From Peptostreptococcus porci (GTDB taxonomy: Bacteria > Bacillota > Clostridia > Peptostreptococcales > Peptostreptococcaceae): a stretch of 64,000 nucleotides of DNA. Position 1 is the stretch's first letter; each line of letters opens with the position of its first letter. The position numbers and the translations under genes are program-made. The stretch covers positions 124,001 to 188,000 of the forward strand of contig NZ_VUNE01000005.1 of NCBI RefSeq assembly GCF_009695815.1. Direction: 5' to 3'. Below are positions 45,691 to 54,000 of this stretch, piece by piece. A model generated the notes under the pieces. It saw only the letters and a list, made by a program, of their open reading frames with translations. It searched no databases and was not told where the DNA came from.

Positions 45691-46449
45691 CTATACCAAC
45701 GCTCTCAATATTCCATCCCTATACTCGTTAGGTGATAGTATCATAGGCATATTACACATATCAATAATTGAAGTTCCACCTTCAAAACCACTCGGCTCAG
45801 ATGGGAACAATAAATTGTCATACATTGCACCTTGTCCGGCAATCTGTTTAACCAAAACTACCTTTTTCTTTCCTGGCGACAATTTATCAACAAATTCATG
45901 CGATCCGGTTGCTAATCTTCCGTCTATTGTTTTTAGTACTTTTCTTATTTCTTGAATAAACATATCACATGCTCTAAAACAAGAGTTAGGTAGATTTCTA
46001 TCAAATGGCAGTCCACCTTTTATCGTAACATCCATATGAATGATGTAATCATTTACGTCAGGTGTTCCTCTTCTACCAAAAATCATCTGTTCAGATAATA
46101 TACCTTCTGAGGAGCCAAATTCATGCATTTGTCTTCCATCTTCATCAACACCAGTAAGCATAACACATGCTCCAGTGATGGTATGAGTAATGCCTTCGCC
46201 AATATCTCCCAATACTTTTGTAGAAATTGGTATAATGTCCATAATGGTATTGATTTCTCTATCGTAATCACCTGGTTTAATGATATCAAGCTTTATTTCA
46301 GTGATTAAATCATCATTCTTTTTTAATTCATCAATAAACTCTGGAACAATCTCAAGTACATCCTTTTTTATTGCAAACCTATTCCCAAATACTACCTCAT
46401 TTATTTGAAATGGCTTTATTACAAGTCGTCTTAAAATCTTTTCCTCCAT
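45691..46449 (-). CDS. prdD: Proline reductase-associated protein PrdD
   Basis: A 252-residue protein homologous to PrdA residues about 165-415. RRLVIKPFQINEVVFGNRFAI matches the PrdA segment around KKHYKIDKVVFGDKTEI, and EFGSSEGILSEQMIFGRRGTPD matches EFGSSEGAMDTTMMWGRPGAAD. It ends ILSPNEYRDGILRALV, aligned with PrdA just before its Thr415-Cys416 cleavage point. It lacks the PrdA N-terminal domain. Role: probably assembly or maturation of proline reductase; not enzymatically defined. Confidence 0.88.
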   Translation of the reverse strand: MEEKILRRLVIKPFQINEVVFGNRFAIKKDVLEIVPEFIDELKKNDDLITEIKLDIIKPGDYDREINTIMDIIPISTKVLGDIGEGITHTITGACVMLTGVDEDGRQMHEFGSSEGILSEQMIFGRRGTPDVNDYIIHMDVTIKGGLPFDRNLPNSCFRACDMFIQEIRKVLKTIDGRLATGSHEFVDKLSPGKKKVVLVKQIAGQGAMYDNLLFPSEPSGFEGGTSIIDMCNMPMILSPNEYRDGILRALV

Positions 46450-46479
46450 AGTAAATAATCACCTTCTTTATATTTTTTA

Positions 46480-46518
46480 GTAGGACTACATCCCCTATTT
46501 ACATAGAGGATGTCCTAC
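46480..46518 (-). other. Strong intergenic hairpin between prdB and prdD
   Basis: Stems 46480-46485/46513-46518, 46489-46493/46508-46512 and 46495-46498/46503-46506 with a 4-nt loop. Neither strand has a T run after it. It lies 58 nt behind the prdB stop, in the 126-bp gap before prdD. Confidence 0.65.
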
Positions 46519-46575
46519 CAAAACACACCCAACAAGGATATGTAATATTATTATTTTTTATCATGTATCTAGTTA

Positions 46576-47307
46576 CTAGATAGCTGCATGATATTCGAAT
46601 GGCAATGGTACAATCTTACCAGCTGATGGAATAGCAATTAACTGTTCCAAAGTAGCCTTTAATATACCAGTCTGCATTTCAACATTGTGTGGTTCACCAG
46701 CATTTGCACCCATTGGAACCAATGGAGCAACCGCTCTTGGAGTACCGTTCTGTCTAACAACAGGTGGAAGAGCTGCTATTATTATTGTAGGTATACCAGC
46801 TTCTTCTATAGCTCTCTGCACGATCACGGCAGTTCTATGACAAGTACCTCAGCCAGCTGTCATAACAACGCCATCAACACCTTCTTCTTTCAACTTAGCA
46901 GCGATTGCTGGACCAGTTTCGTTTGTGAAAACTTCCTGGTTACCACCACCACCCATGAAAGCGTAGTGCATTGGTGCAACACCTTTGATAAATCCTTCCT
47001 TAGCAAGTTCGTGTAATCTTTCGATTGGGAACATGCAGTTTACGTCTCTGTTTACGTCAGAGTTATCGTATCCACCGTGAGATACCATTAGATCGTCTGG
47101 AGTTGCAGTATCAGGAACTGCTCTATATCCAGTATCTCCAGCAAGATTAAATCTTTCATCAGATTTCATATGAACACCAGCTGCAGTAGCCAATGCTATT
47201 ACCATTTCATTTAACGGTTTTGTAACAGGAGCCCAAACTGGAGGAGGTGTGATTGGCACATATATCTCAGATTGAAGTCCTGGTACTGTAGTTAACTTAC
47301 GACTCAT
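46576..47307 (-). CDS. prdB: D-proline reductase selenoprotein subunit PrdB (UGA read as Sec153)
   Basis: The frame continues through a TGA at 46849-46851 to a stop at 46576-46578, giving 243 residues. The TGA codes Sec153 in VVMTAGUGTCHRTA, where Cys156 completes a U-x-x-C motif; the protein is collinear with PrdB on both sides. PrdB is the selenocysteine subunit of D-proline reductase, which attacks the C-N bond activated by the PrdA pyruvoyl group. A short hairpin can be drawn directly after the UGA (GGTACTT with AACTGCC, one mismatch), a candidate SECIS element. Automated calling would split it into two fragments. Confidence 0.96.
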
Positions 47308-47331
47308 TTATATTCTCTCCCTTCAAGTATT

Positions 47332-47694
47332 TTATAATTCTGGTTCTAATTTCTCGATTTTTTCATTTAATTCTTGTAGAATCTGTTTCTTTTCAAGAAT
47401 CTCTCTCTCGAGTCTAGACAGATTTTCCAATTTTTTCTTTTCTTCAACTTTACGCTGACCTTCTAACTTTCTAATATACTCCTCATTGGGTTCAGGACTT
47501 AATACCTCTGGGTTACTTAACATAAACCCAACTTCTTGTCCCACTTGAGGATTGTAGTCAGAAATGAGCATTCTGTTCGGTATTTTAAATAGTCCAAGTC
47601 TACCCTTTAAGTCGATAGTAACAGCTCCTCCTTCTATTTTGGTAATAACACCTTCGTAATATTTTTCAGAGGAAATGTATTTTAGTCTTTCCAT
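47332..47694 (-). CDS. CBO2463/CBO2479-type small protein of the prd operon
   Basis: A protein of about 120 residues starting at the ATG at 47694 (AAAGGAG upstream). The first half is beta-rich (YYEGVITKIEGGAVTIDLKGRLGLFKIPNRMLI), resembling an RNA-binding or S1-like small barrel; the second half, from about residue 70, is a charged coiled coil. A gene of this type stands between prdA and prdB in other proline reductase operons. Function is unknown. Its fixed place between the two catalytic subunits suggests a chaperone or maturation factor, which is inference. Confidence 0.8.
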   Translation of the reverse strand: MERLKYISSEKYYEGVITKIEGGAVTIDLKGRLGLFKIPNRMLISDYNPQVGQEVGFMLSNPEVLSPEPNEEYIRKLEGQRKVEEKKKLENLSRLEREILEKKQILQELNEKIEKLEPEL

Positions 47695-47732
47695 ACTAAC
47701 TCCTTTCATTAGGTATTTGAACCTTTTAATAC

Positions 47733-49646
47733 TTATTTTTCACCTTCAACAGGAGTATAAGTATCTTCAACTAAACCAGCTTCTATATCAGCTATTTCGT
47801 ATAGCTGACTTCTCTTTCTAGTCATGTTAAGTGAAGTTTCGTTTTCTTCAAGAGGAATCTTAATACCCAAAGTTTTTTCTATCGCATCGATATTGTTCAA
47901 CTTAACGTTGTTATTCCATTTTCTCTCAGCAGCTTTAACTTCAACACCTTCTATAGCATTCTTTAACATTGATATGATTCTGTATGCTTCTTCTGGTGCT
48001 AATGTATTATTTTCAAGTATTTCGTTTTCGATACCCTGTCTTGACTTGTTGTTGTCAACCATGTGAGTCATGTACTTATTACCAACAACTAGAGCACCCT
48101 GAACAGCACAATAAGATACACCAACTACTGGTATTCCTCTCATTCCTATCTGTTCGATATGTGATGCAAAGTCTATATGGTTGTTACCGAAACCTTCTGT
48201 AGTAACAACTGCACCATCAACTTCCATAGATTCAACTAACATACCAAGTCTTCTTGATACATAGAATTTTTCTGAGTTAGCCTGTGGTGAACCAACGAAT
48301 ACAACACCTACTAGGTCAAATTCTTCATCGTTCATTGCAAGAGTTACTAATGGCTCTCTCCAGTAATGTCTAGACATTTCCTTAGAAGCAGGTCCTATAC
48401 AAGTTAATGCATGGATACCACCATCTAATACTTCAAGTGGAGAAAGTACAACTGGAACGTTACCAAGGTCAACGTTTGGTCTAGCACCTAATGTACCAAC
48501 TGGTTCAACTGGTAGTATTAGGTTGTCATGCATTGCACCCTGTCCCATTATTTCCTTAACTATTACTATTTTCTTTCTTCCAGTTCTTCTAACCTGATCG
48601 ATTACTTCAGTGTTAACAACTAGAGATTCATCTTCAACAGCCTTTAGGGCTTCTCTGATTTCCTGAGTGATGTAATCAAATGCCTTATGTGCTGCAAGAG
48701 GTCCTGGTCTTTCCATGTTAGTACCTTCTTTGATAGTAACCTGACCCTTGATGAATATTTCACCAAAATCAGCAGCTCCTGGTCTTCCCCACATCATTGT
48801 AGTATCCATAGCACCTTCAGAAGAACCGAATTCACCAATCTGAACACCATTTGCATCTGTTCCAGTAAGTACCATTACAACACCATCAAGAACTCTTGTA
48901 ACACCTTCACCTAGTTCGCCAGATTCCTTAGTTGCGATTGGCTGTAGGTCAAGGATTGCTTCTGAGTATTCGTTATATCTATCTGGAGTAATTATATCCA
49001 ATGATAAATCGTATACCAATTCTTCAGTAGCAACTGCTTCTGCACAAATTGTTTCAGGATTTCTTATTGTAAGTGTAGTTCCATTGATTTCAGTCTTGTC
49101 ACCGAAAACAACCTTATCTATTTTGTAGTGTTTCTTAGTAAGACTTCTAATTACTGTAGTCTTTTCTTCCTCAACTGGTACTCCAACTGTAGCAGCTGGT
49201 ACAGAAGCAGCAACAGCATTTGCAACTGTTCCACCACCTAAACCAGTAGGAATTTCTAAGCTTATTCCCTTACCTTCACCTATGTTGATTTTTATTACAC
49301 CACCAACATTAGCTGACTGTGCCTGAGGTGCAACAAAGCTTGCAACTGACTCTTCAGCAGCTTCTTCCTCTGCAGCTTCCTCAGCAGATGGATCTACATA
49401 TCCCTCAACATTATCAGTTGTCATTGGAGTAAGCGCATCCAAAGTTTCCTTTAATTTTGCACCTAAAACCTGACCTATAGTCAAGTAGTTTTCTGGAAGT
49501 TCCAATAATCCAGAATCAATTAGATCTGGAAATATCGCTGGATCTTCAAGATTAGCAGCCTCAACTACTGTCCCTGCTTCAAATCTACAACAGCAGACTG
49601 CGGGATCATTAGCATGGGCTTTTGCTGTTTCATTAGTTATTGACAT
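47733..49646 (-). CDS. prdA: D-proline reductase proprotein PrdA
   Basis: A 637-residue proprotein. By analogy with the C. sticklandii enzyme it self-cleaves to an N-terminal part (about 45 kDa) and a C-terminal pyruvoyl subunit (about 23 kDa). The expected Thr-Cys scissile pair is visible at Thr415-Cys416 in GGIHALTCIGPASKEM. The N terminus has CCC (18-20), then an acidic Ala/Glu linker (88-100), then the PrdD-like region and the PrdE-like region. It reduces D-proline to 5-aminovalerate with PrdB. Expression is probably controlled in the 1.1 kb upstream gap. AAGGAGG precedes the ATG at 49646. Confidence 0.96.
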   Translation of the reverse strand: MSITNETAKAHANDPAVCCCRFEAGTVVEAANLEDPAIFPDLIDSGLLELPENYLTIGQVLGAKLKETLDALTPMTTDNVEGYVDPSAEEAAEEEAAEESVASFVAPQAQSANVGGVIKINIGEGKGISLEIPTGLGGGTVANAVAASVPAATVGVPVEEEKTTVIRSLTKKHYKIDKVVFGDKTEINGTTLTIRNPETICAEAVATEELVYDLSLDIITPDRYNEYSEAILDLQPIATKESGELGEGVTRVLDGVVMVLTGTDANGVQIGEFGSSEGAMDTTMMWGRPGAADFGEIFIKGQVTIKEGTNMERPGPLAAHKAFDYITQEIREALKAVEDESLVVNTEVIDQVRRTGRKKIVIVKEIMGQGAMHDNLILPVEPVGTLGARPNVDLGNVPVVLSPLEVLDGGIHALTCIGPASKEMSRHYWREPLVTLAMNDEEFDLVGVVFVGSPQANSEKFYVSRRLGMLVESMEVDGAVVTTEGFGNNHIDFASHIEQIGMRGIPVVGVSYCAVQGALVVGNKYMTHMVDNNKSRQGIENEILENNTLAPEEAYRIISMLKNAIEGVEVKAAERKWNNNVKLNNIDAIEKTLGIKIPLEENETSLNMTRKRSQLYEIADIEAGLVEDTYTPVEGEK

Positions 49647-49765
49647 AGCAAAAAACCTCCTTAATATAATTTTTTATTATGTTATTATGATATAAAAAGC
49701 ATATTATTTTAACGATGCACCTTTGATGTTACTGTTAATTTAATTTAATATTATTTAATACTACT

Positions 49766-49786
49766 ATTATATGTACTTTATGTACA
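49766..49786 (-). promoter_or_regulatory. Candidate prdA promoter with operator-like dyad
   Basis: A perfect TATAAT (49766-49771, minus strand) has no recognisable -35. The dyad tgtac-N5-gtaca at 49772-49786 abuts it where the -35 would be, as in an activator-dependent promoter. It is 120 bp upstream of prdA. Confidence 0.45.
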
Positions 49787-50560
49787 AAATTTAGGTTCAA
49801 GTTGCATCCTCGTAAACAAATGTTTTTTAATATGCTTATTAAACAAAACCAAAACTCAAGGTATATACCCATCATTCTAACAATTAAACAATTTAATTCG
49901 TTGTTAATTTAATAATGATTTATTACGCCAATCATAATGGCAACACTACTAAATTCCACTCTGTATTCTTGCAAATACCTTTCTTTTTTAAAATATTCAA
50001 AACCAACAACAAAACATATTATTAAATAATATACGAAAAATCACCAAGGATTTTTGTGTATTTTTAATTTATATTTTTATTATAGCAATAAATACATAAA
50101 TAATAAATAGATTTTTTCTATAACTAATATCGAACACATTAAATTTGACTGTTTTTCGACACATTTTTTTGTTTTCTATTTGTATTTTAATAATCATCAA
50201 TTTATATACTCAGTTTTATCAATCAATTTACGGTTTTTGTTTGTTGTTTTTACTCAAAAAATATTTTGTTCAAATTTTGAACATATGTCAATGTATCGAC
50301 ACTTTTTGGTTAGTTTTTCTAACTTTTTCTTGCTATTTTTTTTCTATTTTTGTTTATTTTTCTTTCTTAACTAAATTAAGTTTATTTTTTTTTGTATTAA
50401 CTAATATTTATATAATTTTTTCACAAATTCACTTAAATTTTTAATTTATTTTCATTTTTCTTTTTTTGAATCATATTTCGCTGAAAACATTTACACATTT
50501 TGTTGTTTTTTAACAATAATTTCCACAAAAAGTATCTTGCAGCTATTATAAAATCACTTT

Positions 50561-50670
50561 ATAACTATTACAAACAACCATAATAACTACCACAAGCAAC
50601 CATAATAACTACCACAAACAATCATAATAACTACTACAAGCGATCATAATAGCTCTTACAAGCAATTATA
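50561..50670. repeat. Five-copy 22-bp tandem repeat upstream of prdA
   Basis: Units start at 50561, 50583, 50605, 50627 and 50649. Each begins ataact or atagct, has acaa near the middle and most end cata. Copies 2 and 3 differ at only two positions; copies 1, 4 and 5 drift more. It lies 73 bp past the prdR stop. Confidence 0.95.
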
Positions 50671-50742
50671 TGCTTTTAAAAGAACTTTCCATCACTAATC
50701 GCAAATGTAGTTATTATCATATGTTCAAAAATCTCACATTAG

Positions 50743-52176
50743 TTATTCTATATTATATGCATCTATTTTATAGTACAGAGTGGTTCTAGGAATATTAAGT
50801 ATTTTGGCAGCCTTACTCTTATTTCCCTTTGAAATTTCTAGGGCTTCTATAATCTTATTAACCTCCAAGCGTTTAATTGCTTCGTTCAGATCCATCGGAT
50901 AAATCTCCATCTGCTTATTTTTACTTACAGAATCAAGAATGTAATTCGGAATATCGTCAATATCAAGAGTCTTTTTTGATGTCAATACAACCATATTTTC
51001 CACCGTACTCTTTAATTCTCTAATATTACCCTTCCACTCGTGACGCTCTAGAACTTTGAAAGCATCCTTGCTAATTTTCAAAAAAGGTTTATTGTTCTCT
51101 TTACATTGCTTTTCGAGAAAATAGTAAATTAATAAACCTATATCTTCCTTTCTTTCTCTCAAAGGAGGTAGATTTATTTCTACTACATCTAAATTATAGT
51201 ACAAATCCTCTCTGAATGCTTCTTCTTCAACCATTTGAGCAAGATCTTTATTCGTGGCGGATATTATTCTTACATTAATATTTATTTCTTCTGTTCCGCC
51301 TATCCTTCTGATTTTTTTCTCTCTCATTGTTCTCAAAAGCTTAACCTGCAAATTTAACGGTAACTCACTAATTTCATCCAAAAATACCGTACCTCCATTT
51401 GCCAATTCAAATATTCCACTTTTACCTGCCTTTGCCCCACCACGAATTGCTCCTGGTGCAATACCAAAAAACTCACTTTCAAACAGTTCAGGAGGAATGG
51501 CGCCACAATTAACGGGAACAAATGTCCCTTTTCGCTCACTGTACTTATGAATTGCCCTAGCAAATACTTCTTTTCCAGTACCGCCTTCACCTGTAATCAA
51601 TATCGAGCTATTTGTCTTGGCAACTTGCTTGGCAATACTTTTCGCTTTCACAATTGCCCTATTCTTGCCTAGTATCTTGTCAAAATTATTCATTGACAGG
51701 GATTTTACTTCATTTTCTAAGAATTTTATCTTTTCTCTCGTAGCCTCTAGCTCTTTTGATAATTCACTGGCATCTATTATGTCCACCTCTGTGCATATAA
51801 CTCCAACAAATTCGTTTTCGTAATAAACTGGATTTGCATACACATATCCATATAGCTCTTGCTCCTCAAAGTCATGCTTTTGGCTATAATATACATCACT
51901 CATAGCAACCTTTGTATTCAACACTCTCTCGGATATTGTATCCTCTAAAAAGTCGCTCATCTTTCTTCCCAACATTTCTGAAGCAGGAATATTATATCTC
52001 TCCTCCATAAAGGAATTCCATAAAATAACCACTCCATTTACATCAATCATGGAAATACCCTCATTTATTTGTTGAGTAATATTCAGTAACGATTTAAATT
52101 TATCCATCAAAATATCGTGATTTTTGTCTATTTCTTCATTTATTACCAATGGCAAATCAAACAATCCTATCCTCAC
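50743..52176 (-). CDS. prdR: Enhancer-binding-type regulator PrdR with degenerate GAFTGA
   Basis: A 477-residue regulator with an N-terminal PAS domain (about 30-130), an AAA+ domain (Walker A GEGGTGKE at 196-203, DEIS at 267-270, the arginine-rich IRRIGG, LPPLRERKED) and a Fis-type helix-turn-helix (KSKAAKILNIPRTTLYYKI). It is placed between prdA and prdC, as PrdR is. The loop that contacts sigma-54, normally GAFTGA, reads GAIRGG (242-247), departing at three of six positions, including the Phe and Thr that matter most. So activation through sigma-54 is doubtful here. The ligand is probably proline. Confidence 0.92.
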   Translation of the reverse strand: MRIGLFDLPLVINEEIDKNHDILMDKFKSLLNITQQINEGISMIDVNGVVILWNSFMEERYNIPASEMLGRKMSDFLEDTISERVLNTKVAMSDVYYSQKHDFEEQELYGYVYANPVYYENEFVGVICTEVDIIDASELSKELEATREKIKFLENEVKSLSMNNFDKILGKNRAIVKAKSIAKQVAKTNSSILITGEGGTGKEVFARAIHKYSERKGTFVPVNCGAIPPELFESEFFGIAPGAIRGGAKAGKSGIFELANGGTVFLDEISELPLNLQVKLLRTMREKKIRRIGGTEEININVRIISATNKDLAQMVEEEAFREDLYYNLDVVEINLPPLRERKEDIGLLIYYFLEKQCKENNKPFLKISKDAFKVLERHEWKGNIRELKSTVENMVVLTSKKTLDIDDIPNYILDSVSKNKQMEIYPMDLNEAIKRLEVNKIIEALEISKGNKSKAAKILNIPRTTLYYKIDAYNIE

Positions 52177-52523
52177 CTTTCGCCAATAATATATTTATTA
52201 CATTATATCAAAATATATATAAAATTGGTACTCGGGTATTTTTATGTCGAACAAATTTACTCGTATTTTGGTATAATTATCTAATTAAATCCAGTATAAA
52301 AATGCAAAATCACACATAAATAAACTGGATTTTTATTATTAATATTTTAACTTTTCCATTTTTACTTTAATTTTTCTCTATGTAATGCTATAATATGCCT
52401 ATCAGCAAACAAAAAATGCTTTTTTGAAAATATAAAATATACAACAAACAAAACATATATACAACAACATACTGTATTATTAATTTAAAAATTTCAAAAA
52501 AATATTTTTAGGAGGGCATGACT
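52177..52523. other. Divergent prdR-prdC regulatory gap
   Basis: 347 bp of A/T-rich DNA. It has an inverted repeat of 9 bp (aaatccagt 52287-52295, actggattt 52324-52332) followed by a T-rich stretch on the plus strand, which may attenuate prdC. One further tcgaac motif lies near 52247, and a TATAAT-like element near 52391. No convincing -24/-12 element was seen. Confidence 0.5.
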
Positions 52524-53846
52524 ATGTCAAATTTTATTCATCTATTATTAAAGCAAAATATTGGTGCAAAGAATACTCCAGTTGTTAAGGTTGGAGACGA
52601 AGTAAAAAGAGGGCAGTTAGTTGCCGATTTTGAAGGTCTTGGAGCATATTTGCACGCAAGTGTAGATGGTAAAGTTACTGAAATCACAGAAGATGAAATA
52701 GTAATTGAAGCAAATGAAGTTCAATCTGAAGATTATGTGAAGATTGAAAAGGGAGCAACAATAGCTGAAACTGTTAAAAATGCAGGTATAGTTGGTCTTG
52801 GTGGTGCAGGATTCCCTACTCATGTTAAGCTAGGAACTGATTTAGGTGGAACTGGATATGTACTATGTAATGCTGCGGAATGTGAGCCTATACTTTCTCA
52901 TAATATGGAGCAATTACTTGCTGAGCCTGAAAAGCTTTTAAGAGGTATGAAGCTATGTATGGAAGCATGTAATGCTGCACATGGTGTTTTCGCACTAAAG
53001 GAAGTACATGAAAAAGAAATATTGGCAATGCAAAAAGTTGTAGAGGCTGATGGAGACAAGAGAATTACTGTTAAGGCAATGCCTGACCTTTATCCAATGG
53101 GAGAAGAAAGAGCTGTAGTAAGAGAATGTCTTGGTATAGTTCTTGAAACAGATAAGTTGCCTTCTGCTGCAAATGCTGTTGTAATAAATTCAGAAACTAT
53201 GTGTGCAATAGCTGATGCTGTTGATGAATTAAAACCGCTAATCGAAAAGAATTTGACTGTTGCAGGTTACTTAAATACTGCAAATCAAATCGAAGTTTTC
53301 AGAAATGTTCCAATAGGTACAAGAGTTGGAGATTTGATAGATAGAGCTGGCGGATTGTTCAAATATGACAATTACGGTGAAATAATAATGGGTGGACCTT
53401 TCACAGGAAAGAGCACTTCTCTTGATGCACCAATAGTTAAAGCTACTGGTGGTATATTGGTTACAAAACCATATCCAAAGGATACTAGAAAAATGGGTAT
53501 TCTAGTATGTGCATGTGGTGGTAACGAAGATAGATTAAGAGAAATCGCTGGTTACATGGGTGCCGAAGTTGTAGGAGTTCAGAAATGTAAGCAAGCTATT
53601 GAAGGAAAAGGCGGAGTTTTGAAATGTGAAAATCCAGGACATTGTCCAGGACAGGCTGAAAAAATGCTTAACCTTAAGAAAGCTGGTGCTCAGACAGTTA
53701 TTATTTCTAACTGTACTGACTGTACAAATACTGTAATGGGAGTTGCTCCAAAGATGAACATTCCAGTATACCATGAAACAGATAATATACTAGAAACAAT
53801 GCATATTGAAAAAATCAGATTCTTAAAAGACGGTCAGAAAAAATAA
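52524..53846 (+). CDS. prdC: Proline reductase-linked RnfC-like electron transfer protein PrdC
   Basis: A protein of about 440 residues resembling RnfC/NuoF-like proteins: an N-terminal biotinyl-like fold (VVKVGDEVKRGQLVADFEG), the glycine-rich nucleotide/FMN loop GIVGLGGAGFPTHVKLG, SLBB-like segments, and C-terminal Cys motifs (VCACGG, KCENPGHCPG, NCTDCTNTV). It is thought to pass electrons from NADH or the Rnf complex to proline reductase. The NCTDCT site, a selenocysteine in some relatives, is cysteine here, with no in-frame UGA. The ATG at 52524 is preferred to 52518 because AGGAGG is then eight bases away. Confidence 0.92.
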   Translation: MSNFIHLLLKQNIGAKNTPVVKVGDEVKRGQLVADFEGLGAYLHASVDGKVTEITEDEIVIEANEVQSEDYVKIEKGATIAETVKNAGIVGLGGAGFPTHVKLGTDLGGTGYVLCNAAECEPILSHNMEQLLAEPEKLLRGMKLCMEACNAAHGVFALKEVHEKEILAMQKVVEADGDKRITVKAMPDLYPMGEERAVVRECLGIVLETDKLPSAANAVVINSETMCAIADAVDELKPLIEKNLTVAGYLNTANQIEVFRNVPIGTRVGDLIDRAGGLFKYDNYGEIIMGGPFTGKSTSLDAPIVKATGGILVTKPYPKDTRKMGILVCACGGNEDRLREIAGYMGAEVVGVQKCKQAIEGKGGVLKCENPGHCPGQAEKMLNLKKAGAQTVIISNCTDCTNTVMGVAPKMNIPVYHETDNILETMHIEKIRFLKDGQKK

Positions 53847-53885
53847 TTTATAAAAATAATTAATATTGGCTAGATATTTATATAG

Positions 53886-53932
53886 TAAAGTGACCCTAGC
53901 GATTGGTTAAACCATCGCAAGGGTCACTTTTT
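53886..53932. terminator. Bidirectional terminator between prdC and selB
   Basis: Arms aagtgaccct/agggtcactt and gcgat/atcgc form a long stem; T runs flank it on both strands. It serves prdC (+) and the convergent selB (-). Confidence 0.9.
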
Positions 53933-54000
53933 ATAGCCATATTATAGATATCTTTTTATGATTGGTATCAATTTATAAAATATTTTTGCGTACACTTCTA

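Larger units (their letters stand above)
49647..50742. other. Long prdR-prdA intergenic region
   Basis: 1.1 kb with no credible gene. A 99-codon plus-strand frame at 50145-50444 is only a by-product of T-rich DNA. The region contains a candidate prdA promoter at 49766-49786, three octamers of the form (a/t)tcga(a/c)ac at 50128, 50154 and 50295, a markedly T-rich plus strand from about 50145 to 50515, and a five-copy 22-bp tandem array at 50561-50670. I found no -24/-12 (GG-N10-GC) promoter on the minus strand. Confidence 0.7.

Noticed and set aside
46576-46827. Separate 83-residue gene at the prdB 3' end
   Set aside because: It is the continuation of prdB after the UGA read as selenocysteine, not an independent gene.
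50145-50444. 99-codon plus-strand frame of hydrophobic residues in the prdA upstream gap
   Set aside because: It is made of Phe/Leu/Ile codons arising from T-rich DNA, has no ribosome site and no recognisable family.
52177-52523. A -24/-12 promoter for prdC at ttggtactcgggtattttt
   Set aside because: It has GG but not GC at -12 spacing (TA instead of TTGC), so it does not meet the sigma-54 pattern.
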